The notes: a model not told the origin generated them from the sequence alone. Shown: positions 1 to 7,514, numbered from the stretch's first letter. The stretch: 48,993 nt of DNA from Oscillatoriaceae cyanobacterium M7585_C2015_266 (GCA_015295835.1 DVEG01000013.1:1-48993); one strand, 5' to 3'. Program-made: numbers and translations.

Positions 1-145
1 GGCAGAAGACCCTGAGTTTGAAACCTTCTACACCAAGAATATTCTCTTGAACGAAGGGATTCGCGCTTGGATGGCGCCAGCGGACCAACCCCACGAACAT
101 TTCAATTTCCCCGAGGAAGTTCTGCCTCGCGGTAATGCTCTCTAA
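1..145 (+). CDS. psbD: Photosystem II D2 protein, C-terminal end (partial)
   Basis: Reading from base 2, the last 47 codons give the D2 C-terminus, including [18 protein letters not shown] and ending [12 protein letters not shown] before TAA. D2 is a core reaction-centre subunit of photosystem II in the thylakoid membrane and binds P680 chlorophylls, QA and non-haem iron. The start lies outside the window. In most cyanobacteria one psbD copy overlaps psbC, and a second copy is monocistronic. Here no psbC follows, and a hairpin terminator lies about 47 bases after the stop, so this is probably the monocistronic (psbD2-type) copy. A +1-frame ATG near base 136 encodes only MLSNF before a stop, which resembles the start of CP43. 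Confidence 0.96.
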   Translation, partial: AEDPEFETFYTKNILLNEGIRAWMAPADQPHEHFNFPEEVLPRGNAL

Positions 146-191
146 TTTCTAACCTGTGTTTCCTGTCTTTACGGAAAACTAATAAATAGAG

Positions 192-222
192 CGATCGCCC
201 CCACCAGGGGGCATCGTTTTTT
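192..222 (+). terminator. Rho-independent terminator after psbD
   Basis: CGAT(C)GCCCC pairs with GGGGCATCG around an ACCA-type loop, with one bulged C, and a run of six T follows. The 5' arm overlaps a HIP1 octamer. It lies 47 bases after the psbD stop and should end that transcript. Confidence 0.8.
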
Positions 223-563
223 ACAAGCCAACTCCTGTCGTTTAATTTGCCGATTTCTAAAATGACAACCTTGACAATATAGAAACATTAAGCTAGACTA
301 TTCCTAACTGCGTTAAGCTATCAAAACAGGCAGTTAATCAAGTTCAGGTAAACTACTAGCCCTTATAACTAACGAGGGCTATAGCCAGTATCTGAAAATA
401 ATTAGCTAAGCACTGGACAATTTTTTTAGGCGAAAAAACGCACTAGAAAAAATAGCAAAGCGCAGAATCTAAAAACCAATGAGGGAAAAGTTATATTTTT
501 CTCTACTTTATACAGCCTGTCAATTTTTCAGATAAAAACTTTAAAATTTACAACTCGAACAGG

Positions 564-592
564 TTGCGCTTACTTGAAAAGGCTGTTATAGT
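564..592 (+). promoter_or_regulatory. Candidate sigma-70-type promoter for the structured RNA
   Basis: TTGCGC at 564-569 and TATAGT at 587-592 are separated by exactly 17 bases. Transcription would start near 598-600, just before the first hairpin of the structured region. It was read by eye; no start-site data are available. Confidence 0.5.
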
Positions 593-598
593 GAGAAA

Positions 599-895
599 AA
601 CAAACTCTCTGAAAATAAAACCGTTCAGGGAAACAAGGAGGTGATGCCTATGCAGGATAGTAGTAAATGCATGGGTCATCAGATTGAAGTAGGCCGGCTG
701 TGTGCCGGGGCTGTTCTCTAAAACCTAGCCTTAGTCCCACTAGGGGACTTAGCTTTCTTAAGAAACAGGGCTGGGCAAGGGAGTTCCTCCCGGCAGTCAG
801 GTTTCAATCTGAAGACCCGCTAGACCGCTCTCACATCAGCATCAAGGTTTCAACCGAGAAGCTGCCCGTGAGAGCGGATAGTTTATTGGGGTTTG
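599..895 (+). ncRNA. Highly structured RNA of unknown family with an embedded mini-ORF
   Basis: This stretch is unusually rich in inverted repeats. Hairpin 607-613/624-630 (7 bp) comes first. A long-range 10-bp perfect helix, 679-688 with 803-812, encloses hairpins at 694-698/704-708, 733-738/744-749 and 779-783/787-791 and a palindrome at 754-765. A further perfect 10-bp stem pairs 825-834 with 868-877 and is followed by T-rich sequence. A good promoter lies directly upstream. It does not show the conserved blocks of RNase P RNA, tmRNA, SRP RNA or a tRNA that I would recognise. It could be a small regulatory RNA, an attenuator-type leader, or a dual-function RNA, since a 23-codon ORF with an extreme Shine-Dalgarno lies inside it. 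RNA identity is inference; the pairings are visible in the sequence. Confidence 0.5.
650..721 (+). CDS. Possible 23-aa leader or small peptide
   Basis: An ATG at 650 opens 23 codons, MQDSSKCMGHQIEVGRLCAG followed by AVL, then TAA. The bases AAGGAGGTGAT at 635-645 match the full anti-Shine-Dalgarno end of 16S rRNA over 11 positions, and GGAGG sits 8 bases before this ATG. An earlier in-frame ATG at 644 lies inside the Shine-Dalgarno and is less likely. The coding part covers the 5' arm of the enclosing helix (679-688) and the 694-708 hairpin, so ribosomes here would remodel the RNA. The peptide has two Cys, no signal sequence and no family that I recognise. It could be a leader peptide, a functional microprotein, or a chance ORF. 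Confidence 0.42.
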   Translation: MQDSSKCMGHQIEVGRLCAGAVL

Positions 896-925
896 ACTAG
901 AGAAGAAGAAGGTAGGAGATGGAGA

Positions 926-982
926 ATGAATGAGTTGAGTGCGAGCAGTAATATTCAAAATCACATGCGCCGCATTCTGTAG
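926..982 (+). CDS. Possible 18-aa mini-ORF
   Basis: ATG at 926 opens MNELSASSNIQNHMRRIL and TAG. It is preceded by purine-rich TAGGAGATGGAGA, a plausible ribosome binding site. It lies between the structured RNA and the promoter of the dehydratase gene. Length alone gives no support, and the only argument is the binding-site context. Confidence 0.2.
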   Translation: MNELSASSNIQNHMRRIL

Positions 983-994
983 ATAGGTTATAAT
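966..994 (+). promoter_or_regulatory. Candidate promoter for the pterin dehydratase gene
   Basis: A perfect TATAAT is at 989-994. The -35 area (around 966-971, TGCGCC) is poor. The predicted start near 1001 would give a leader of about 197 bases before the ATG at 1198. Confidence 0.4.
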
Positions 995-1000
995 TAACAG

Positions 1001-1152
1001 AGGGCTATACTCAGATTGGGGTTATCCCAAGGCAAGGCTTTGGCTCCTCTCAAGATACAAATGTCTGAGAGTAGCGAAAAGCCTAGAATAGCACCAGTAA
1101 AACTGCATCTTTTAAAGTGGTGAAAAATTTTTATCAAACCACTTAAAAAGAT
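1001..1152 (+). promoter_or_regulatory. Structured 5' leader of the pterin dehydratase gene
   Basis: The leader contains TTGGG-TTAT-CCCAA and CCAA/TTGG hairpins flanked by AGAGG/CCTCT, a perfect CTCTCA/TGAGAG stem near 1056-1080, and a long hairpin whose 15-base arms at 1107-1121 and 1138-1152 pair at all but one position. No T-run follows the last hairpin, so it is not a classical terminator. A cis-acting element for the next gene is plausible; no known riboswitch class was recognised. Confidence 0.35.
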
Positions 1153-1197
1153 AGCGCCTGAGACAAAAAAATTACCAAACAATCAGGGCTGAATAAT

Positions 1198-1479
1198 ATG
1201 GCTAACTTACTGAGTGAAAATGAAATTAAAGCAGAACTCGAAAAAATAACTGGATGGAGTGTAGAAGGGAAAAAACTGCAACGTACCTGGACGCTAAGTA
1301 ACTTCGTTGAGGCGATCGCATTTGTCAATAAACTGGTAGAGCCATCGGAAAAAGCAGGACACCATCCAGATATAGAAATATCCTACAATAAAGTAACAGT
1401 AAAATTGACTACTCACGACGCTGGCGGGTTGACTGAGAAAGACTTTCAACTGGCAAAAGTAATCTCTGAACTGACATAA
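1198..1479 (+). CDS. Pterin-4a-carbinolamine dehydratase (4a-hydroxytetrahydrobiopterin dehydratase)
   Basis: The 93-aa product is the usual length for the PCD/DCoH family. It carries the signature EKAGHHPDIEISYNKV (around residues 51-66), with the His-His-Pro catalytic motif, and the later LTTHDAGGLTEKDFQLA block with the third conserved His. The enzyme dehydrates 4a-hydroxytetrahydropterin so that the cofactor can be recycled; it is a small soluble protein. The start ATG follows an AGGGCTG-like weak ribosome site. A structured leader and promoter lie upstream, and the GAF/HD-GYP gene begins 61 bases downstream. Together with the tandem PTPS gene at 8.7 kb it suggests biopterin-type metabolism. 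Family assignment is firm; the physiological substrate is inferred. Confidence 0.95.
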   Translation: MANLLSENEIKAELEKITGWSVEGKKLQRTWTLSNFVEAIAFVNKLVEPSEKAGHHPDIEISYNKVTVKLTTHDAGGLTEKDFQLAKVISELT

Positions 1480-1540
1480 AATAAATATAAATGCCAGAAC
1501 AGGAAAAATCATCAATAAAATTCATAAATCCCAGCTCACA

Positions 1541-3169
1541 ATGGTCATGATATTAGATAAGCAGGAACTCCAGCGACAAGCTGCAGAAAGAATGGAGTTA
1601 ATCGAGCAGCTATTAGAAATAGGGGCGGCGCTTTCCAGCAGTTATGATTTGGGAGAATTGCTAAATCTAATATTAACCAAGAGCCGGGAAATAACCTGTA
1701 GCGACGCGGGCAGCGTATACCTAGTAGATAATAGCGACGGATTGCCAAAATTGCTGTTTAAAGCAGCCCAAAATGCCTCCCGCCCCAATGTTTCATTCCG
1801 AGAATTTGCCATTCCCATCACCTGCAAAAGTTTAGCCGGCTATGTGGCACTCACCGGCAAAAGCTTGAATCTGCCAGATGCATATAAAATACCACCTGGA
1901 GTTCCATACCAACTGGATCGTAGCTTCGATAGGGATATAGAATATCGTACTCGCTCGATCCTAGTCTTGCCCATGCAGAACCGCCAAGGAGAAATAATAG
2001 GGGTGCTGCAACTGATAAACCGCAAAATCCGAGCAGATGTAAAGGTGACTAGAGAAAACGTCCAAGAAGTAACCCAGCCTTATTCGGAATGGGAAGAACG
2101 AATTATCCGCTCTCTGGCATCGCAGGTGGCAATTTCTCTAGAACGTAATCAACTACAAGAAAGCATAGAACAATTGTTTGAAGGGTTCGTAAAAGCTGCA
2201 GTACAAGTTATAGAAGCGAGAGATCCTTGTACATCAGGACATTCAGAACGAGTTGCAACTATCACAGTCCGACTGAGCGAAGAAGTAAATACAGTAAATT
2301 ACGGACGACTGCGAAATATAAAATTCAGCGAGCGCCAAATCCAAGAAATACGCTATGCGGCTCTATTGCACGATTTTGGCAAAGTCGGCGTGCCAGAAGC
2401 AATTCTGGTCAAGCAAAAAAAACTATATCCAGCCCAAATTGAAGTAATCCGCCACCGTTTTGCCTTGGCACAGCGAACCCTAGAAATGGAATATGCCCAA
2501 GCAAAATTCCAACACCTATTTAAACATCGAATTGCTCACTCCGAAACAGAGACTGACTGCCCTTTCTGTAAAGATTTGGAAAAATTAGACACAGAACTCT
2601 CTAAAAAAATTGAACAATTGAATAAATACTGGCAGTTACTACTAGAAGCAAACGAACCTAGGATTCTGGCAGAAGAACCACTCGCCCAGCTAAAAGAACT
2701 TTCTAATTATACTTATAGGGATATAGACGGGCAGCTCAAACCTCTAGTTTCTCCAGAGGAAATGGCTCAATTAATGGTGACAAAGGGCAATCTTACCGAC
2801 GAAGAACGCTTGGCGATCGAAGCTCACGTCACCCATACTTATGAATTTCTGAAACGGATTCCTTGGACGAAAGACTTACAAGACGTGCCAATAATCGCTT
2901 ATGGCCACCATGAAAAGCTAGATGGTAGCGGTTACCCACGGGGCTTGAAACAAGATGAGATTCCTGTTCAAGCTCAGATTATGGCGATCGCCGATATCTA
3001 CGACGCCCTGACAGCAGGCGATCGCCCCTATAAGCAAGGGTTGCCCGTCGCTGTTGCTCTTCAAATCTTACGCCAAGAAGCAGCCCAGAATAAAATCAAC
3101 CCCGATTTTTTAGAATTATTCGAGCAACGGCAAGTTTTTTGCGCAATCGGCCACACTTTAGACCTATAG
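1541..3169 (+). CDS. GAF domain plus HD-GYP-type phosphodiesterase
   Basis: The 542-aa soluble protein has an N-terminal helix, a GAF sensor domain (about residues 30-200, with the typical ILVLPMQNRQGEIIGVLQLIN segment) and an HD-GYP domain. Metal-site residues are visible: H234 in SGHSERV, H277-D278 in HDFGK, H456-H457, and DGSGYPRG at 461-468, which replaces GYP in a related form. IADIYDALTAGDRPYK completes the signature. HD-GYP proteins hydrolyse cyclic di-GMP, so this may be a ligand-gated signalling enzyme. About 110 extra residues (301-411), including a CPFC motif at 340-343, separate HDFGK from the HH motif, more than in typical members. Start ATG 1541 is kept; an alternative ATG is two codons later. 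Confidence 0.92.
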   Translation: MVMILDKQELQRQAAERMELIEQLLEIGAALSSSYDLGELLNLILTKSREITCSDAGSVYLVDNSDGLPKLLFKAAQNASRPNVSFREFAIPITCKSLAGYVALTGKSLNLPDAYKIPPGVPYQLDRSFDRDIEYRTRSILVLPMQNRQGEIIGVLQLINRKIRADVKVTRENVQEVTQPYSEWEERIIRSLASQVAISLERNQLQESIEQLFEGFVKAAVQVIEARDPCTSGHSERVATITVRLSEEVNTVNYGRLRNIKFSERQIQEIRYAALLHDFGKVGVPEAILVKQKKLYPAQIEVIRHRFALAQRTLEMEYAQAKFQHLFKHRIAHSETETDCPFCKDLEKLDTELSKKIEQLNKYWQLLLEANEPRILAEEPLAQLKELSNYTYRDIDGQLKPLVSPEEMAQLMVTKGNLTDEERLAIEAHVTHTYEFLKRIPWTKDLQDVPIIAYGHHEKLDGSGYPRGLKQDEIPVQAQIMAIADIYDALTAGDRPYKQGLPVAVALQILRQEAAQNKINPDFLELFEQRQVFCAIGHTLDL

Positions 3170-3827
3170 CTGTCCCCGGCATAGCAGAGACTATCCCTAT
3201 TAAATCCCAGCAAGAAAAAAGTTTATCCCCTATATTTTTTTATAGATTAGTCTACAAATAATTTATTTAGTTAATATAATAGAGTGCGTGCTATCATTGT
3301 CAGGAAAGTAGATTCCTCTGACAGAAAACCCAAGACTATTAGGTGCGGGCTAGAGCAAAAGCACTTGCCTAAATACCTAATAACTCGGCAGCATCAGTTG
3401 TAAACTGAGGCAAAACGAGAAATAAGGAAAGGAAAATTGACGTCTTCGGGAAGCATACAATTCCGCGACCTTGCAATACAAAAGTAAAAAAACAATATGG
3501 AGTGTTAAAAATAATAAAATATGCAGCCGCGAAGTTGTATAAATGAACCCAATTTAAAAACGGGTTTGAAAAAAACAAGCTCTTGCCAAATCAGAGGTTT
3601 CAGAAAAAAAATAAACCAAAAGGGGACAAAGAGCTACATAACGTCATTAAGTACGTTAGGACGTGCTAATTATAGTTTAAGCGTGGGTGCTGCTACCTAT
3701 GTTTCAAAAAAAGAAGGAGGGAAAATTTCTGAGGACAAATCAAAAGATGGTAAAATAAGTGAGAGTGTGTTAGATATAAATGAAAGAACCATTAGTCTCT
3801 CAAAGTAAGGTGTGAGGAAAAGAGAGA
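3170..3827 (+). promoter_or_regulatory. Long intergenic leader upstream of the porin gene
   Basis: No convincing gene was seen in these 658 bases. TATAAT at 3275-3280 is a candidate -10 box, which would give a leader of about 540 bases. Just after it lie a hairpin, GTCAGGAA with TTCCTCTGAC (about 3299-3323), and a stem pairing TATTAGGT with ACCTAATA (about 3338-3382). A 95-codon open frame at 3521-3808 has no family resemblance, and I judge it non-coding. A second -10-like TATAGT lies near 3671. Confidence 0.35.
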
Positions 3828-5765
3828 ATGAATAAGATACTGTGGAAATCTTTACTGGTAAGTCCAGCAGTTTTAGGAACAGCTTTAGTAGTATCAGGAA
3901 CGGCGCTCGCCACCGAAACAGGATTAAGTTCCGAAGCGGCCACCATTCAACCTACAAAAGATACTGAAATTGCAAGCGAGCAACCGGGAATCATCGAATT
4001 CCAACAGCCTAAACAAATATCGCTAAACCAAAAAGAACAAATAGTTTCCGAACCAGCCGAAACCCCAACGCTTGCCGCAGTACCAGCAGCACAAGAAAAA
4101 GCAAGCGAGCGCCCCCTAGAAATAGCAAAAACCCCAATTCAGCAAGCACAAACCGCCGCACCTACAGCGCCCAGTTCATCAGTTTCCAGTAGCCTACTCA
4201 ATCAAATCAAACGTTACAGCAACGAAGGATCAGCAAACAGCACCACCGTTGCCCAACGCGGAGGCAGAGTCACCCAAGTTTCGCAACTGTCAGACGTTCA
4301 ACCGACAGACTGGGCCTTTAGTGCCTTGCAAAACCTAGTCGAGCGTTACAACTGTATTGCCGGATATCCCGACGGCACCTTCAGAGGAAATCGCGCCCTA
4401 ACGCGCTACGAATTCGCAGCCGGGTTAAACGCCTGTTTGGAAGCCATCACCCAATTGATCGGACCAAACGTTGACTTCTCCCGGTTTGTCACAAAAGAAG
4501 ACCTAGCAGTTATCCAGCGACTACTCGAAGAATTTCAAGCTGAACTAGCCACCCTGCGGGGTCGCGTCGATGCCCTAGAAGCTCGTGCCGCCGAATTGGA
4601 AGCCAACCAATTCTCAACTACTACAAAACTCGTCGGTGAAGCCATTTTCGCCGGCACCGACTCCTTCGGAGAAACCGACGACGTACCCGCCTTCCAACAA
4701 CGAGTTCGCCTCAACCTCAACACCAGCTTCACGGGTAGAGACTTACTGATTACCCGCATGCAAATGGGTAACGCCACACCTTTGAGCGTTCTGGGGACAT
4801 CCCGCGAAGGAGCTCAAACCTTCAACGTAATAGACAAAGACGACAATATTGTCCGTCTAGACACACTACAATATTTCTTCCCCTTCAGCAATAACATCGA
4901 CTTGGTGATTTCTGCCAACCGGGGGACTTGGGATGATTTTACTCCCACCCTTAACCCCTACATGGAAGACTTTGACGGCGGTAATGGTTCCCTGTCTACC
5001 TTTGGTCAGCGCAACCCGATTTACCGTCTCGGCGGCGGACAAGGGATTGGAGCAAATATCAAATTCGGTCGCAGCAACTTTTTCAACGTTCTCAAACCCA
5101 GCTCCCTAACCATAGGCTACTTAGCGAACGAAGGCAGCAGTCCCAAACCAAGTGATGGCATATTCAATGGCAATTACGCTGCTTTGGCACAGTTGAACTT
5201 TACCATCGGCGGAGTATCAATGGCGGCCACTTACATCAGATCTTACTTCGGACCAGGCGATTTCGGATTTGATAATGGCCGAGAAATCGATGGCCTTGTA
5301 GGAACTAATGTTGCCAACACCCTAGCGGGTATCAACAATCCCGTCAGCGTCAATTCCTACGGCTTGCAAGCTTCGCTACAACCAAGCCGCCGATTTGGCA
5401 TTAGTGGTTGGATAGGCTACAGCGATGTGAAGCTGGAAAAAGGTACAATTCCTCGCGAAAGTGCTAGTATCTGGACTTATGCCATCACCCTTGCCTTTCC
5501 CGACTTGTTCAAAGAAGGAAACCTGGGTGGTATAGTTGTGGGTGCACAACCTTATCTGACACAATTTAAGGGCGGCGGCGTGAACATTGATGGCGAAGAT
5601 ATCCCCTGGCACATCGAAGGTTTCTACAAGTGGCAGTTGACAGATAATATTTCGATTACTCCTGGCGTCATCTGGTTAATTAATCCTAATCAAAACGGAC
5701 CCGGTGGAGATGATGATAACCCAAGTACTGTTATCGGTACTATCAGAGGCACTTTCTCGTTCTAG
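3828..5765 (+). CDS. SLH-domain porin (iron uptake porin / OprB-like family)
   Basis: The 645-aa protein has a signal peptide ending near SGTALATE (about residue 29), a Gln/Ala/Pro-rich linker, and an SLH domain at about 155-215 (VSQLSDVQPTDWAFSALQNL through the GYPDGTFRGNRALTRYEFA signature). A coiled coil follows (about 225-265, LEEFQAELATLRGRVDALEA), then a beta-rich carbohydrate-selective-porin-type barrel ending in aromatic Phe (GTFSF). This is the standard architecture of cyanobacterial outer-membrane porins: SLH binds peptidoglycan and the barrel passes ions and small solutes. A GAGGAAAAGAGAGA ribosome site precedes the ATG. The 658-base upstream gap suggests leader-level control. Substrate (iron or general) cannot be told from sequence. 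Confidence 0.93.
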   Translation: MNKILWKSLLVSPAVLGTALVVSGTALATETGLSSEAATIQPTKDTEIASEQPGIIEFQQPKQISLNQKEQIVSEPAETPTLAAVPAAQEKASERPLEIAKTPIQQAQTAAPTAPSSSVSSSLLNQIKRYSNEGSANSTTVAQRGGRVTQVSQLSDVQPTDWAFSALQNLVERYNCIAGYPDGTFRGNRALTRYEFAAGLNACLEAITQLIGPNVDFSRFVTKEDLAVIQRLLEEFQAELATLRGRVDALEARAAELEANQFSTTTKLVGEAIFAGTDSFGETDDVPAFQQRVRLNLNTSFTGRDLLITRMQMGNATPLSVLGTSREGAQTFNVIDKDDNIVRLDTLQYFFPFSNNIDLVISANRGTWDDFTPTLNPYMEDFDGGNGSLSTFGQRNPIYRLGGGQGIGANIKFGRSNFFNVLKPSSLTIGYLANEGSSPKPSDGIFNGNYAALAQLNFTIGGVSMAATYIRSYFGPGDFGFDNGREIDGLVGTNVANTLAGINNPVSVNSYGLQASLQPSRRFGISGWIGYSDVKLEKGTIPRESASIWTYAITLAFPDLFKEGNLGGIVVGAQPYLTQFKGGGVNIDGEDIPWHIEGFYKWQLTDNISITPGVIWLINPNQNGPGGDDDNPSTVIGTIRGTFSF

Positions 5766-5805
5766 TCTTTAGAGTTGCTCTGTACTTCGCTTGCTATATT
5801 TTGTG

Positions 5806-5831
5806 CAGCCTCGCGTAAGGCGGGGCTTTTT
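5806..5831 (+). terminator. Rho-independent terminator of the porin gene
   Basis: AGCCTCGC and GCGGGGCT form an 8-bp stem (one G-T) with a short GTAAG loop, then TTTTT. It lies 41 bases after the porin stop. Confidence 0.8.
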
Positions 5832-5857
5832 GATTTTTGCTCTATAAACTTCACAAA

Positions 5858-5882
5858 CCCCCGTCGAAAACCGGGGTATAAT
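5858..5882 (+). promoter_or_regulatory. Candidate promoter and overlapping inverted repeat for the Rrf2 gene
   Basis: TATAAT at 5877-5882 lies 48 bases before the chosen GTG. Immediately upstream, CCCCG and CGGGG form an inverted repeat with an 8-base spacer (about 5859-5876). It could be a binding site for the Rrf2 protein itself; that is inference. Confidence 0.3.
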
Positions 5883-5929
5883 GTTTTTATACTCTTATGA
5901 CAAAAAACTTTTGACTTTTAACCTTGGTT

Positions 5930-6367
5930 GTGCAACTTTCTTCCAAAAGTGAATACGCTATTTTAGCACTGCTAGAGCTGGCGGCTGAATATAAGAATGG
6001 GGAACCACTACAAATTCGGCAAATTGCTGCTAAGCAGAATATACCTGATCGCTACTTAGAACAGTTGTTGGCCAATTTGAGGCGGGGTGGCTTGGTTCGT
6101 AGTCTGCGAGGGGCCAAAGGCGGTTATGTACTAGGTCGGGAACCTTGGAAGATTACTCTTCTAGAAATTGTCAACTGTATCGAAGGATTGGATGCCCAAA
6201 AGCTCGATAAGGGTTCTGCCTATAAAACTCTCGAAAGTGCAGTAGTGTGGGATATCTGGCAAGAATTACGTCAGGCTGCTAATTCTGTGTTGCAAAAATA
6301 TACTCTCCAGGATCTGTGCGAGAAACGAGATAATAAACGGCAATTGGATATTATGTATTACATCTAA
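5930..6367 (+). CDS. Rrf2-family transcriptional regulator (CymR-like)
   Basis: The product of about 145 aa starts MQLSSKSEYAILALLELA, matching the usual Rrf2 start MxLSxKSEYAL, so the GTG at 5930 was chosen; an in-frame TTG lies two codons upstream. A winged-helix DNA-binding segment follows (QIRQIAAKQNIPDRYLEQLL, then RGAKGGYVLGR). The three clustered cysteines that hold the Fe-S cluster in IscR are absent; only two isolated Cys remain. It is therefore more like the cysteine-metabolism regulator CymR than IscR. The cysK gene begins 184 bases downstream on the same strand, which supports a role in sulfur amino acid control. Family is firm; the regulon is inferred. Confidence 0.92.
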   Translation: MQLSSKSEYAILALLELAAEYKNGEPLQIRQIAAKQNIPDRYLEQLLANLRRGGLVRSLRGAKGGYVLGREPWKITLLEIVNCIEGLDAQKLDKGSAYKTLESAVVWDIWQELRQAANSVLQKYTLQDLCEKRDNKRQLDIMYYI

Positions 6368-6551
6368 GTAGCTTATAGGGAGAAAAGAAAATGTCAATTG
6401 ATTGGTTTTTACAAGCGAGGCGATCGCACTTGTGTTTGTAATTTTTAGTTAATTCGGTGAAGATTATACAAATAGGAAGACTAAAGTCATCAATAGGAAC
6501 TAGACTTTTAGATTTTTAAAAACAGTAACTTATTAACTTGGAAAATCCAAA

Positions 6552-7514
6552 ATGCGAATTGCCCGTGATATCACCGAATTAGTCGGTCGCACCCCTTTGG
6601 TGCAGCTCAACCGCATCCCACAAGCGGAAAAATGCGTGGCGCGAATTGTTGTTAAACTAGAGGGAATGAATCCAGCCGCCTCGGTAAAAGATCGGATTGG
6701 CGTCAGTATGATTGAGGAGGCGGAAAAACAAGGACTGATCCAACCAGGCAAAACAGTTTTGGTAGAACCTACTTCTGGAAATACAGGAATCGCTCTGGCA
6801 ATGGTGGCAGCAGCTAAAGGCTATAAGTTAATTTTAACAATGCCAGATACAATGAGTTCTGAACGACGGGCAATGCTGCGCGCTTATGGTGCTTGTTTGG
6901 AACTAACACCAGGAATTGAGGGGATGAGTGGAGCGATCGCTCGTGCTCAAGAAATTGTTAAAACAACCCCTAATGCCTATATGCTACAACAGTTTCGCAA
7001 TCCAGCCAATCCCAAAATTCATCGGGAAACTACGGCTGAAGAAATCTGGGCAGATACAGATGGTAAAGTCGATATTCTTGTAGCAGGTGTGGGTACTGGC
7101 GGCACAATCACTGGTGTGGCAGAAGTTATTAAACAGCGAAAACCTTCTTTTAAGGCGATCGCCGTGGAACCATCTAACAGCCCCGTTCTTTCTGGCGGCA
7201 CTCCTGGACCTCACAGAATTCAAGGTATTGGTGCTGGGTTTATCCCCGAAGTTCTTAAAATGGAGTTAATTGATGAAGTGATTACGGTTTCCGACGAAGA
7301 GGCGATCGCTTTTGGACGTCGTCTTGCCAGAGAAGAAGGTCTTCTCTCAGGTATTTCTAGCGGTGCGGCTCTGTGCGCTGCTATTCGCGTAGCTCAACGT
7401 CTTGAAAATCGAGATAAACTAATTGTTATGATTCAGCCGAGTTTTGGGGAACGTTATTTGAGTACCCCTTTATTCCAAGAGCTAGAATTGAGCACTTCTG
7501 GCTTTTTCGGATAA
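6552..7514 (+). CDS. cysK: Cysteine synthase (O-acetylserine sulfhydrylase)
   Basis: The 320-aa PLP enzyme makes L-cysteine from O-acetylserine and sulfide in the cytosol. Visible motifs: the PLP lysine in NPAASVKDR (K46), the substrate loop TSGNTG at 73-78, the phosphate-binding GTGGT loop (around residues 180-184) and the closing GISSGAA segment. Length is normal for the CysK/CysM family. It lies behind an Rrf2-family regulator in the same direction, an arrangement that suggests cysteine- or sulfide-responsive control, perhaps with the regulator binding CysK as in CymR. The ATG follows TTGGAAAATCCAAA, a weak ribosome site. The tail ends LSTSGFFG. Confidence 0.96.
   Translation: MRIARDITELVGRTPLVQLNRIPQAEKCVARIVVKLEGMNPAASVKDRIGVSMIEEAEKQGLIQPGKTVLVEPTSGNTGIALAMVAAAKGYKLILTMPDTMSSERRAMLRAYGACLELTPGIEGMSGAIARAQEIVKTTPNAYMLQQFRNPANPKIHRETTAEEIWADTDGKVDILVAGVGTGGTITGVAEVIKQRKPSFKAIAVEPSNSPVLSGGTPGPHRIQGIGAGFIPEVLKMELIDEVITVSDEEAIAFGRRLAREEGLLSGISSGAALCAAIRVAQRLENRDKLIVMIQPSFGERYLSTPLFQELELSTSGFFG

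Noticed and set aside
644-721. ATG at 644 as the mini-ORF start
   Set aside because: It lies within the Shine-Dalgarno match itself; the in-frame ATG at 650 has proper spacing.
564-895. RNase P RNA, tmRNA, SRP RNA or 6S RNA
   Set aside because: Conserved blocks expected for the first three were not seen; I cannot recognise 6S features with confidence.
700-900. 66-codon frame as an independent gene
   Set aside because: GTG start inside the mini-ORF, no ribosome site, and it coincides with base-paired RNA segments; kept only as a -1 frame observation.
3521-3808. 95-codon open frame upstream of the porin gene
   Set aside because: Low-complexity Lys/Ser translation, no family resemblance, no ribosome site, and it lies in the probable long leader.
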